DNA of 64,000 bases. Origin: Sporosarcina luteola. Its GTDB lineage: Bacteria; Bacillota; Bacilli; Bacillales_A; Planococcaceae. The notes under the pieces were generated by a model. That model made no database searches. It was not told the DNA's origin and saw only the letters and a program-made list of their open reading frames with translations. Location of the stretch: assembly GCF_023715585.1 (NCBI RefSeq), contig NZ_JAMBOK010000002.1, positions 124,001 to 188,000 on the forward strand, in the 5' to 3' direction. The translations under genes and the position numbers were made by a program. Of this stretch, positions 53,391 through 61,513 are shown piece after piece. Within the stretch, counting starts at the first letter, position 1. Every line of letters begins with the position of its first letter.

Positions 53391-53533
53391 GATAGTTATA
53401 AAGTCATGATTTGGTGATAAGTTTTGATATTCAATAGATAACTTTGAGGATTCAATAGATAACTTTCCGTATTCAATAGATAAGACTCATAATTCGATAG
53501 ATAACTTCTCCAACTCAATAGATAACTTTAAAG
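53391..53533 (+). repeat. AATAGATAAC-variant 21-bp repeat array, left of the NERD gene (array 8)
   Basis: Leader-like TATAAAGTCATGATTTGGTG at 53397-53416; units start at 53409, 53429, 53450, 53471, 53492 and 53513, 21 bp apart from 53429. Core ATTCAATAGATAACTT, a variant of the GATAAC type. It fills much of the 342-bp gap before the NERD start. Confidence 0.87.
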
Positions 53534-53610
53534 CAACTCTATTGTGTGAAAAAACTCTTATGGAAAAGGTAGCCATGACATGCTACAATCAGTCGAGGAG
53601 GTGGTTTATA

Positions 53611-54609
53611 TTGATAATTAAGAAAAAAGGAAATTCATTTAAGTGCATAGCGCTGGAGAGACTCTTGCGAAGGTTGCCAGAACAACATCCTAGGTTTCTG
53701 AGTATGGAAAATGCACTACGATCAACACGGGCTGGTGAAAATGGAGAGCGAATATTAGGAGAGGTTTTTCAAAAATATTTGTTTCCATTTGAGCATTACA
53801 TATTTCAAGATCTTCATTTGAAGTCCACTGGTTACTTTCAAATTGATACGCTTTTTCTATGCAAACAAGGAGCAATCATATTGGAAATGAAAAATATAGC
53901 AGGACGAATTAATTTTCCGGCAAACCAGAATCAACTGACTCGGACTCTGGATAATGGACAAGTCGACTCATTTGAATGTCCCTCGATTCAGCTTGAGCGC
54001 AACCAACTATTATTGAGCGATTGGTTTCACGCACGAAATATATCGATCCCTATTCATAAAGCAGTAGTTTTTCCTAGACCGCAGCAGCATTTCGAAAATC
54101 TGCGTCATAATCTAACAGTGCTTTTCCCCCTTGAAATTCCAATCTATCTACGAAACATCGGAGAACAATCCCCAACTCTCGATGACGATGCGCTGACTAG
54201 CATTGCTACAGCTTTAGTAGAGAGCCATCGTGATTATAACCCTTTTCCTTTCTCAGCTAGCTACAACATTTCACCGTCTGAACTAATAACTGGCGTCCGT
54301 TGCACTCGTTGCGGATCATTTGGCATGCGATCCATTCATAAAGGATGGGGTTGTGAATTGTGTGGTCATGCCAATCAGCATGCGCACTTAGATTCGCTAC
54401 TGGACTACTTCATGCTTGTTGATAATCGAATAACGAACAAAGACTGCAGATATTTCTTACGACTGGATAGTCATCAAAAAGCAAACCGTATATTAAAGCA
54501 GTTGGAAATACCTCCTCACGGAGAAAAAAGAGGCACCTTTTATGTCGCGAGCTTAAAAGACATTGAATCATTATCGAACAGAACAGAGTTGATAGGTAAA
54601 AGGTCTTGA
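53611..54609 (+). CDS. NERD domain protein with C-terminal zinc ribbon
   Basis: 332 aa. The nuclease-related NERD domain spans about residues 40-150: Glu in NGERILGEVF, Asp in FQIDTLFL and Glu-x-Lys in ILEMKN, the PD-(D/E)xK set. A CTRCGSFGM...GCELCG zinc ribbon follows at about 230-255. The start is a TTG 6 bases after GAGGAGGTGG; upstream ATGs lack a site. More AT-rich than its neighbours and bracketed by two near-identical repeat arrays, with its last codons lying inside the right-hand leader. DNA or RNA cleavage is plausible; the family's role is not settled. Confidence 0.85.
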   Translation: MIIKKKGNSFKCIALERLLRRLPEQHPRFLSMENALRSTRAGENGERILGEVFQKYLFPFEHYIFQDLHLKSTGYFQIDTLFLCKQGAIILEMKNIAGRINFPANQNQLTRTLDNGQVDSFECPSIQLERNQLLLSDWFHARNISIPIHKAVVFPRPQQHFENLRHNLTVLFPLEIPIYLRNIGEQSPTLDDDALTSIATALVESHRDYNPFPFSASYNISPSELITGVRCTRCGSFGMRSIHKGWGCELCGHANQHAHLDSLLDYFMLVDNRITNKDCRYFLRLDSHQKANRILKQLEIPPHGEKRGTFYVASLKDIESLSNRTELIGKRS

Positions 54610-54733
54610 TATGGTGATAAGTTCTAAGATTCAATAGATAACTTTCCGTATTCAATAGATAACCTCTCATATTCAATAGATAACTTCCGATATTCAATAG
54701 ATAACTCACTGGATCCGATAGATAATTCTTTAA
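54591..54733 (+). repeat. Leader plus AATAGATAAC-variant 21-bp repeat array, right of the NERD gene (array 9)
   Basis: The leader GATAGGTAAAAGGTCTTGAT (54591) overlaps the last codons and stop of the NERD gene. Units start at 54609, 54629, 54650, 54671, 54692 and 54713, 21 bp apart from 54629. Same core as array 8 and a second unit identical to one of array 8 (ATTCAATAGATAACTTTCCG). Confidence 0.88.
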
Positions 54734-54850
54734 TAGAAGAACGGCAACTTATTACCTATACAAAACATGCCAAACCGCCCGTTTTATTATACTTTTGAAA
54801 CCCTTCCCCGCCATTCCCCGTATCCTAATAAAGCAATAGGGGGTGTTCCG

Positions 54851-56785
54851 ATGCGGAAGATAGTTGTGTTCATAATTATGCTATTCATCCTTTTACCAAC
54901 CCATGTCCATGCGAAGTCCTTCACGATTGACCGGGTGCAGATCAAGGGGTGGGTGCAGCCGGATGGCGATATGCTCGTGAATGAGGTGTTCACGTATACA
55001 TTGGATGGATCGTTTTCGCGATTGACGCGGTCGTTTCCGGAGAAGCATCTCGGCCAGATTCATAACTTTGAGGCGTATCAAATCGCGAGCAAAGACCCTA
55101 TTGTAGGGGAAATCGATGAATCCGCCTTGACAAAAGCTGCGGTGTCCCGCAAAGGTAGCACGTACGCGACTGAAGTTCAGGCGGAGAATGACAAGTTGAC
55201 CGTCCTGTATGTTTACAAGATGCAGAACGCGGTGACCTCATATGATACATATAGTGATTTGGCTGTCACCTTTTTCGAAGGAGGCAGCAATCATGACATA
55301 GACTTGAATAATGTAGAGATCACCTACGCGATGCCAGGCGATGCCGGCAAGGACCAAATCCATGGATTTCTGCACGACCGAGAAGGGCAGGTACGTAAGG
55401 TTTATCGCAACGGCATCGCATTTCATACACCAAAATCAGCTGCATACACAGTGACGGGGACCCGTGTGCTGTTCCCTTCGACAATTATGACCGGGCAGCA
55501 AAAAATCGCAGAGCCTGTTTCATTCGAGGAAGCAATCCGGAAGGAACAGCAGCTTATTGATAAAATGGAGTCAAGGTGGGCGAATATTCCCGCCGCGAAA
55601 AATGTAGCGGATGGCCTGAGTATCTTCTTCATCGCACTCATCATTTTGCTTTTCCTAATCAGACAGCGGGTGTTCACCCTGGTGGGCAGCACGGATCTTG
55701 TTATGCAGACCGATCCGTCCTATTTGGCTTTTGTCGATCAAAACGGGAAGTTCAACCGGAAAAGCTTTCTGTCAGGGCTGTTTTCGCTCGTTGAGAAGGA
55801 AATCATTAAAGTGGAACTGACGGAATCGGCGGCACGCTTTCAAGGGAAGGAAGGAGCACCTGACAAGACGCTTGTCTTCCACCTGCTTCATTCGAATGAA
55901 CAACTGAAGAAATCGAAGCATACATTATTGCCCCATGAACAGTATTTGGTGACGTGGCTATTCAAAGGAAGGGTCGGTCATCGGAAATTCCATTTGCATG
56001 ACATAGCCGGTCCTTCTGTGCATGGGGATAAAGAGAATCGGACCTACTTGCGCAAACAAAAGCAATTCCATGAAAACCACAAAGTCTGGCATGAAGATGT
56101 ACTCCGTCTCATGGAAGATGCAGGGGCGCTTTCTACGAAAATACCGAGTGTGATGAAGGTAGCTATTTTCCTTCTGCTAACGATAACGACGATGTTCGGA
56201 TTTTATGCGGATGGTGCTAGCGGCTGGGGCATTGCCTTCCCTGCGATTGTTGCCGGCATCGTGTATTATTTTTACAGTACAAACCCCGGGAAGAAATGGC
56301 CTGCTATATTATTCTTTATCGGAATGTTTTCTGCCGGAGCACAAATCGTTGCTTCAGAAGTAACAGAAGCTGTCCTCTCTGCAGTAATTTGCGGTGCATT
56401 TTTCTTCTTCTTAATTCCGAAAGCGATTCCAAGCTCGTTTACCGCACTTTACACAAAGATGAGCATCACTAAATTCAGGCGGCAGATGAAGCGGGGCATA
56501 CCCGATTATCTCCGTCCCGATGAAGCCGATCGGTGGATTGCTCGTGCTTATTTATTGAATAAATCAAAGAAAAGGCTTCCAAGGCTAAGACGTGGACTTC
56601 CAGAAACCTCAGCGTTAGCGCCCTTATTCGCATTGCAAGTGGATCCGCTTCATTTCACCTATTCCACTTGGGGTCCGATGTCCGTCAGCAAAAACGGCTC
56701 TTCTTGGGGAGGCGGATCCTCTGATTCTGGCGGCTACAGCGGCGGAGGAGGAGATGGAGGCGGCGGTGGCGCAGGTGCAGAGTAA
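54851..56785 (+). CDS. DUF2207 family membrane protein
   Basis: 644 aa. Signal peptide (about 1-20), a large extracytoplasmic beta-rich DUF2207 domain (SFTIDRVQIKGWVQPDGDMLVNEVFTYTLDGSFSRLTRSFP onward), a transmembrane helix near residue 260, a soluble middle part, two or three further helices around 435-540, and a low-complexity Gly/Ser C-terminus (GGGSSDSGGYSGGGGDGGGG) typical of the family. GGGGGTG lies before the ATG at 54851; the longer frame has no site. Function unknown; suspected cell-envelope role. Confidence 0.85.
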   Translation: MRKIVVFIIMLFILLPTHVHAKSFTIDRVQIKGWVQPDGDMLVNEVFTYTLDGSFSRLTRSFPEKHLGQIHNFEAYQIASKDPIVGEIDESALTKAAVSRKGSTYATEVQAENDKLTVLYVYKMQNAVTSYDTYSDLAVTFFEGGSNHDIDLNNVEITYAMPGDAGKDQIHGFLHDREGQVRKVYRNGIAFHTPKSAAYTVTGTRVLFPSTIMTGQQKIAEPVSFEEAIRKEQQLIDKMESRWANIPAAKNVADGLSIFFIALIILLFLIRQRVFTLVGSTDLVMQTDPSYLAFVDQNGKFNRKSFLSGLFSLVEKEIIKVELTESAARFQGKEGAPDKTLVFHLLHSNEQLKKSKHTLLPHEQYLVTWLFKGRVGHRKFHLHDIAGPSVHGDKENRTYLRKQKQFHENHKVWHEDVLRLMEDAGALSTKIPSVMKVAIFLLLTITTMFGFYADGASGWGIAFPAIVAGIVYYFYSTNPGKKWPAILFFIGMFSAGAQIVASEVTEAVLSAVICGAFFFFLIPKAIPSSFTALYTKMSITKFRRQMKRGIPDYLRPDEADRWIARAYLLNKSKKRLPRLRRGLPETSALAPLFALQVDPLHFTYSTWGPMSVSKNGSSWGGGSSDSGGYSGGGGDGGGGGAGAE

Positions 56786-56786
56786 T

Positions 56787-56823
56787 CAAAAAATGCCGGC
56801 TTATAAAAATGCCGGCATTTTTC
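56787..56823. terminator. Bidirectional terminator between DUF2207 gene and mscL
   Basis: AAAAAATGCCGGC and GCCGGCATTTTT form a stem over 56788-56823 with A and T runs on both sides. Confidence 0.85.
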
Positions 56824-56826
56824 ATG

Positions 56827-57204
56827 TCATTGTTTTTCTTTCAATAGATCACGGATTTCTTTTAATAATTCCTCTTTCGCGTCGAGTGCAGGCTCTGCAT
56901 CCTTTGCCGGTTCCTCTTTCTTTTTGAACTTCATCAGTAAACGTACAAATAGGAAGATTGAGAAGGCGATGATGATGAAATCAATGATGGACTGCAAGAA
57001 TAGGCCATATTTAAGGGGAGTCGCCCCGATTGCCACCTCAAGCTTGGATACGTCGACCTTCCCTGTGATCGCAACGAGGATCGGCATAATGATGTTATCG
57101 ACAAGCGACGATACAATCTTGCCGAAGGCTGCTCCGATGACGACGGCGATTGCAAGGTCCAGGACGTTTCCTTTGAACGCAAATTCCTTAAATTCTTTCC
57201 ACAT
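56827..57204 (-). CDS. mscL: Large-conductance mechanosensitive channel
   Basis: Pentameric safety valve opening under hypo-osmotic shock. 125 aa from the ATG giving [35 protein letters not shown] (TM1 with the gate), TM2 [21 protein letters not shown], and a Lys/Glu-rich C-terminal bundle helix. Start chosen by AAAAGGAG; the longer frame is excluded. Divergent from the LexA-boxed gene. Confidence 0.95.
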   Translation of the reverse strand: MWKEFKEFAFKGNVLDLAIAVVIGAAFGKIVSSLVDNIIMPILVAITGKVDVSKLEVAIGATPLKYGLFLQSIIDFIIIAFSIFLFVRLLMKFKKKEEPAKDAEPALDAKEELLKEIRDLLKEKQ

Positions 57205-57233
57205 ATTACGTACTCCTTTTAAAAGAAATATAG

Positions 57234-57277
57234 TTGTTTTCCTCCGTTTGTTCGCATATAATGAGAACAAACGTTCT
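57234..57277 (+). promoter_or_regulatory. Promoter with LexA (DinR) box
   Basis: TTGTTT (57234-57239), 17-bp spacer, perfect TATAAT (57257-57262), then AGAACAAACGTTCT at 57264-57277, an exact GAAC-N4-GTTC dyad as bound by Gram-positive LexA, placed at the transcription start. Confidence 0.75.
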
Positions 57278-57295
57278 TAACGGGAGATGAAAGCT

Positions 57296-57517
57296 ATGAG
57301 ACAGGCTTTACTCAAAATATGCCAACGTCATGAATTGGCTGAAATGATCTATATACGGGCGGATGGCACACTGACGAAGAGACGGGTGCGCATCCTCGCA
57401 GTCGGCATCGATACGTTCACAGCCTATTGCCATCTGCGTCACGAAAAGCGCACGTTCAAAATAGAACGGGTCTTGTCCGTCCAACGTGTCGTGAACCGCG
57501 AACGGCAGGTGATTTGA
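57296..57517 (+). CDS. Small WYL-like protein under a LexA box
   Basis: 73 aa: EMIYIRADGTLTKRRVRILAVGIDTFTAYCHLRHEKRTFKIERVLSVQ resembles an isolated WYL-type SH3-like domain without the usual winged helix. WYL domains often bind ligands or nucleic acid and occur in DNA-damage and phage-defence regulators. The ATG at 57296 follows GGGAG. Expected to be SOS-induced. Ends 2 bp from the convergent alkyltransferase-like gene. Confidence 0.7.
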   Translation: MRQALLKICQRHELAEMIYIRADGTLTKRRVRILAVGIDTFTAYCHLRHEKRTFKIERVLSVQRVVNRERQVI

Positions 57518-57518
57518 A

Positions 57519-57848
57519 TCACCGCATGAATTCCTCTTCCGGAAAATGACGATAGCGGCCAAGATCCACTTTCCCATCTGTCTTGAACTCCACGCCTTCC
57601 GCTTCCAACAGCTCCCGCTGCAAGCCGCCTTTTTCTTCCCGATCGGAAGGGGTCGAGATGCCGCCTTGCGCGTTGATGATCCGCTGCCATGGCAAATCGT
57701 ACTTGGAGCTCATCGAATGGAGAATCCTGACGACCTGTCTTGCGCCTCGCGGACTGCCTGCTGCGCTTGCCACTTGTCCATAGGTCATGACTCGGCCGGC
57801 GGGAATATCTTGGATGATCTGCACAACCCGTTCTGTAAATGGAAGCAT
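57519..57848 (-). CDS. Alkyltransferase-like protein (ATL), MGMT family without the active Cys
   Basis: 109 aa corresponding to the DNA-binding domain of O6-alkylguanine methyltransferases: IPAGRVMTYGQVASAAGSPRGARQVVRIL holds the helix-turn-helix with the Arg finger. The PCHR active site reads PWQR (Trp54), so it cannot take up alkyl groups. Such ATL proteins bind O6-alkylguanine and hand it to nucleotide excision repair. Start at the ATG after GAGGAGG. Confidence 0.9.
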   Translation of the reverse strand: MLPFTERVVQIIQDIPAGRVMTYGQVASAAGSPRGARQVVRILHSMSSKYDLPWQRIINAQGGISTPSDREEKGGLQRELLEAEGVEFKTDGKVDLGRYRHFPEEEFMR

Positions 57849-57932
57849 TGTCTTTCCTCCTCTAAATGAAACTATCCAAGTCATTCAATCGTACACAACA
57901 TAGGTGGAAATTAAAATGGGAGAGTGGTCACG

Positions 57933-58481
57933 TTGAACAACTTGTTTATGAAACAGAGTTTCATCGGATATATCATTAAGATTGCCGGAGTTGTCGTGAT
58001 GGGGTGGGGCCTCATCCAAGGCATCATCTCGTTGTTTATGATGGTGCAAGTGGGCGGCCATTTCATGAATGAGTGGGGTGAAATGCAGCATGCGGGCGGG
58101 CTTACAGGCACTGCGTTGTTTGCGTTTCTCGGAATTGTCGCTACGCATTTTCTTTGTGGGTTGCTGATTATCGGTTTCGGGGAAGTCATTGATACCTTGC
58201 AGAAGATTTATTTCCACATGGATCCTGAAGCGAAGCGGCAATGGGAGGAAGAACAGAAGGAAAAGGAAGAAGCAGTGGACCCGATAGGAGATGTGCCATT
58301 TTGGGTGGAGCAGGAAGTGAAGGGCTATTACGTGAAAATGCAATCGAATGTCCAATCCATTGAAAAGACGAGCGATCCGTACGTGTTCAAGGTTTCAGTG
58401 GATGGGCGCGTTGACTATATGGAAGTGGGGAACTTCGAACCGAGGATTTTATCCGACGAGGAAACGGCTAAGTTTAGCTAA
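57933..58481 (+). CDS. Membrane protein of unknown function
   Basis: 182 aa; two hydrophobic helices (about 10-35 and 55-85) followed by a charged coiled segment (DPEAKRQWEEEQKEKEEAVD) and a small C-terminal soluble domain. TTG start preferred, 10 bases after GGGAG; an ATG 15 bp later is possible. Not recognised; resembles hypothetical proteins of Bacillales. Confidence 0.68.
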   Translation: MNNLFMKQSFIGYIIKIAGVVVMGWGLIQGIISLFMMVQVGGHFMNEWGEMQHAGGLTGTALFAFLGIVATHFLCGLLIIGFGEVIDTLQKIYFHMDPEAKRQWEEEQKEKEEAVDPIGDVPFWVEQEVKGYYVKMQSNVQSIEKTSDPYVFKVSVDGRVDYMEVGNFEPRILSDEETAKFS

Positions 58482-58484
58482 TGA

Positions 58485-58520
58485 AACGCAGCCTTATCCA
58501 TCTTCGACGAGGCTGCGTTC
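58485..58520. terminator. Bidirectional hairpin between the membrane protein and PAP2 genes
   Basis: AAACGCAGCCT (58485-58495) pairs with AGGCTGCGTT (58509-58518). No long T-run, so efficiency is uncertain; it overlaps the end of the PAP2 gene. Confidence 0.6.
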
Positions 58521-59156
58521 CTTCCGTTTTTGAAATAGGGCGAACAGCAACGATGTAAGTGTAAGCCAAAGCGCGCTTGCGAATATGCCGCCGAGGATGT
58601 CGCTCGGATAATGGACACCAAGGTAGATACGGCTTGCGGCAATCATGGTGAACATGAAAATGCCGAAGACTGCTAAGGCGGTCCTGCCTGCATTCGAACG
58701 GATATGGCGCCATAACAAATAGACGAGCAACACGTATAAGCTAAAAGCCATCATTGCATGACCGCTCGGGAAGCTGTAGCCGCCCACATCGGCGAGCCGA
58801 TGGAATTCAGGACGCGGCCGTTTGAAGATGACTTTCAAACCTTGGAATAAAATAATCGTCCCAATCATTGTGAAGAAAAAGTAATAGGCGCGGTTTCTTA
58901 TGCCGAACTTCCATAATAGAAGGACTGTCATTGTGATGGTAATGAGCATGACAACTTTCGTGGAGCCGATAAATGTAAACGCTAGCATAATGGGCGTCAG
59001 CCACTTGGCTTCCATTCCTTGGATGGCATCAATGGCATATCTGTCAAAGCCTTCGATCATATCGACGAGAATCATTGTAACGATAAATGCGAAGGCGCCG
59101 CCGAATAACATACATAATACGATGGCCACAAAAGGGCGAATGGGTGATACCTTCAA
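58494..59156 (-). CDS. PAP2 family phosphatase
   Basis: 220-aa membrane phosphatase with six helices. The three catalytic motifs are KVIFKRPRP, SFPSGHAM and SRIYLGVHYPSDILGG. Likely acts on undecaprenyl pyrophosphate, phosphatidic acid or phosphatidylglycerol phosphate. TTG start 8 bases after AAAGGATG. Divergent from plsY, another phospholipid gene. Confidence 0.9.
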   Translation of the reverse strand: MKVSPIRPFVAIVLCMLFGGAFAFIVTMILVDMIEGFDRYAIDAIQGMEAKWLTPIMLAFTFIGSTKVVMLITITMTVLLLWKFGIRNRAYYFFFTMIGTIILFQGLKVIFKRPRPEFHRLADVGGYSFPSGHAMMAFSLYVLLVYLLWRHIRSNAGRTALAVFGIFMFTMIAASRIYLGVHYPSDILGGIFASALWLTLTSLLFALFQKRKERSLVEDG

Positions 59157-59242
59157 CTAGATCATCCTTTCTTCTGCGACATATTGTACAGGAAAAGGCG
59201 GATCGCTGCATCTAGTGAAGTGGGAAAGGGAAGTGGAAGTGT

Positions 59243-59806
59243 ATGGATATTGCAATATTGCTTATCGTTGCCTATCTTATCGGAAATATGCTGATGGCCA
59301 CTGTAGTAGGGAACTTATTCTTTCACCAAGATATTCGCTCAGCAGGCAGCGGAAATCCAGGAGCACGCAATGCGGGAAGGGTGCTTGGCAAGACTGCTTT
59401 TGTCTTGACGTTCATTGGGGATGCACTAAAAGGCGCCATCATCGTATTGATTGCCAAATGGATGGGGATGGACGAGTGGCTGCAACTGGTGTGCGTTCTA
59501 GCCGTCATGGCAGGTCATATTTATCCTGTACTCCATAAGTTCCGCGGCGGGCAAGGGGTATCAGCTTTTATTGGGGGGATGCTTGCATTCAATCCACTCG
59601 TAGTCACTTGTTTTGTTGTCGTATTCCTACTCTTCTATCCAATCCTGAGAAACTTCAGCATTGCCGGATTAAGCGCAATGGCACTGTCACCGCTTTTCCT
59701 GTTCGGATTAACGAAGGAATGGCCGCAAACGGTTATCGCCATCCTTGTCGTACTCCTGCTTTTATTCGCACATAGGAAAGATTTGCCTGGCTACAAAGGG
59801 GTATAG
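59243..59806 (+). CDS. plsY: PlsY-family acyl-phosphate:glycerol-3-phosphate acyltransferase
   Basis: Membrane enzyme starting phospholipid synthesis, 187 aa with about five helices. Motif 1 is SAGSGNPGARNAGRVLG; motif 2/3 region is GHIYPVLHKFRGGQGVSAF. In most PlsY proteins the latter reads FxGGKG, so the Lys is replaced by Gln; the copy may be a divergent paralogue of a second, canonical plsY elsewhere. Confidence 0.83.
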   Translation: MDIAILLIVAYLIGNMLMATVVGNLFFHQDIRSAGSGNPGARNAGRVLGKTAFVLTFIGDALKGAIIVLIAKWMGMDEWLQLVCVLAVMAGHIYPVLHKFRGGQGVSAFIGGMLAFNPLVVTCFVVVFLLFYPILRNFSIAGLSAMALSPLFLFGLTKEWPQTVIAILVVLLLLFAHRKDLPGYKGV

Positions 59807-59882
59807 AAGGCAATAAGGCGAACCGTAGACCGCCTATACACAACGGGAAAGAAACTTCACTTAGAGAAAGGAGAGACATCTA

Positions 59883-60209
59883 ATGAAAGAGATCCGATCC
59901 ATGGAAGAATGGGAACACGTACGCAAGCAATCTCAAAATGAACCCGTCTTCCTAATGAAACACAGCTCTACGTGCCCGATAAGCGCATCGGGGTATCGGG
60001 CATTTGACCAGTTCGAAACGGAAATCCCGAAATACTATCTAATTGTCCAAAGAAGCCGTCGACTTTCAAATGACATCGAAAGCGAATTAAGTATTCAGCA
60101 TGAAAGCCCGCAGCTTTTCTTAGTAAAGGACGGCGAGGCAGTATGGCATGCGAGCCATTATGAAATCAGCCAATCCAATATCGGCGCGGCTGTCGAAGCG
60201 AACGGGTGA
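59883..60209 (+). CDS. ytxJ: Bacillithiol-linked monothiol redox protein YtxJ
   Basis: 108-aa thioredoxin-fold protein with HSSTCPISASGYRAF, the single active Cys of the YtxJ bacilliredoxin family. It removes bacillithiol from protein thiols. AGAAAGGAG precedes the ATG. Supports a bacillithiol-using member of the Bacillales. Confidence 0.9.
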   Translation: MKEIRSMEEWEHVRKQSQNEPVFLMKHSSTCPISASGYRAFDQFETEIPKYYLIVQRSRRLSNDIESELSIQHESPQLFLVKDGEAVWHASHYEISQSNIGAAVEANG

Positions 60210-60214
60210 AATCG

Positions 60215-60248
60215 CAGACATCTCTAAATGGGATGTCTGTTTTTTTTG
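60215..60248 (+). terminator. Terminator of ytxJ
   Basis: CAGACATC (60215-60222) pairs with GATGTCTG (60232-60239), then TTTTTTTT. Confidence 0.9.
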
Positions 60249-60276
60249 TTGAATCTTGTGAATCTCTTCACAATAA

Positions 60277-60311
60277 ATGACACTTGTCATATGTAAAGTT
60301 ATGACGTTCAT
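60277..60311 (+). promoter_or_regulatory. Probable DesR operator of the desaturase gene
   Basis: ATGACACTTGTCAT (60277-60290) is an inverted repeat, followed 10 bp later by a second partial copy ATGACGTTCAT (60301-60311). Tandem dyads of this type upstream of des are bound by DesR in B. subtilis; the des-desK-desR order supports it. Confidence 0.65.
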
Positions 60312-60378
60312 CTATTCTGCAAAATGGGTATGCAGGTTAGTATGAACATAAGGAAAAATATCGAGGAGGCGTTTTACA

Positions 60379-61440
60379 ATGAGCAAGGAAAAAACGAAGC
60401 AGTTGCACAAGAACGTTGCACCTTATGCCAAATCGGACTTAAAAAAGAGTATCATCCAATTGATTAATACGGTTCCGCCTATATTTATTCTATGGTTTTT
60501 GGCGTATCAGAGCTTATCGGTATCAATTTGGTTGACGATCGGAATTGCAATCCTCACAGCGGGCTTTGTCGTAAGGACATTCATCATTTTCCACGACTGC
60601 ACGCATGGTTCATTTTTCAAGAATAAAAAAGCGAATGACATTGTCGGTACGATAACAGGAATCCTCACGCTGTTTCCATACGAGAAATGGAAACGCGAGC
60701 ATGCGATTCACCACGCGACAAGCTCCAACTTGGATAAGCGGGGCGTCGGTGACATCTGGGTCATGACGGTTGAAGAATATGTCGAAGCGTCGAATTGGGT
60801 TAAGTTCAAGTATCGATGCTACCGGAATCCCCTGGTCATGTTCGGATTTGGACCGTTATATTTGGTACTCATTACAGGCAGGGTAAACCGAAAAGATGCA
60901 CGTTCTAAAGAACGTAACAACACATACTTGACGAATGTCGTTCTCGTCGCGCTTTATGCCTTCATGGTATGGCTCGTCGGTTGGCAGGCATTCCTCATCG
61001 TGCAAGGATCGATCATGTTTGTGGCGGCAGCGCTCGGCATCTGGTTGTTCTACATCCAGCACACATTCGAGGATTCTTATTTCGAAGAAGAATCCGAATG
61101 GGATTATGTGAAGGCGGCAGTGGAAGGCAGTTCATATTACAAATTGCCGAAAGTCCTCCAATGGGCGACAGGCAACATAGGCTTCCACCACGTCCATCAT
61201 TTAGCGCCGCGCGTTCCGAACTACAACTTGGAAAAAGCGCACGAATCCACGCCGCCGCTTCAAATGGCGACGACAATCAATATCAAAACGAGCTTGGAAT
61301 CGCTCCGATACAAACTCTATGATCCGAAAAACAAACGGTTCATCACATTCAAAGAAGTGAAAAGTGCAGTCAAACGAGCAACGCCAAGCATTGATTTGAA
61401 TGATTTGAAACGGAAACGAACTAGCTTTGACAGTAAATAA
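60379..61440 (+). CDS. des: Membrane fatty acid desaturase
   Basis: Introduces cis double bonds into membrane phospholipid acyl chains, chiefly after cold shock. 353 aa, four or more helices and the three His boxes HDCTH (72-76), HAIHH (108-112) and HVHHLAPR (about 275-282), which bind the di-iron centre. GAGGAGG precedes the ATG. Followed by the DesK/DesR sensor genes that control it. Confidence 0.93.
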   Translation: MSKEKTKQLHKNVAPYAKSDLKKSIIQLINTVPPIFILWFLAYQSLSVSIWLTIGIAILTAGFVVRTFIIFHDCTHGSFFKNKKANDIVGTITGILTLFPYEKWKREHAIHHATSSNLDKRGVGDIWVMTVEEYVEASNWVKFKYRCYRNPLVMFGFGPLYLVLITGRVNRKDARSKERNNTYLTNVVLVALYAFMVWLVGWQAFLIVQGSIMFVAAALGIWLFYIQHTFEDSYFEEESEWDYVKAAVEGSSYYKLPKVLQWATGNIGFHHVHHLAPRVPNYNLEKAHESTPPLQMATTINIKTSLESLRYKLYDPKNKRFITFKEVKSAVKRATPSIDLNDLKRKRTSFDSK

Positions 61441-61446
61441 CAAGAT

Positions 61447-61480
61447 GCAGCCGCCTTCCTATGAGGCGGCTGTATGTTTT
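61447..61480 (+). terminator. Hairpin after des
   Basis: GCAGCCGCCT (61447-61456) pairs with AGGCGGCTGT (61464-61473), then ATGTTTTT. It may limit read-through into desK. Confidence 0.7.
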
Positions 61481-61513
61481 TGGTACAATGGAAGAAACAG
61501 GACGGTGAATTGG

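Noticed and set aside
53186..53395. 69-aa plus-strand frame
   Set aside because: Overlaps the minus-strand 30-aa membrane peptide gene, which has the better ribosome site and terminator.
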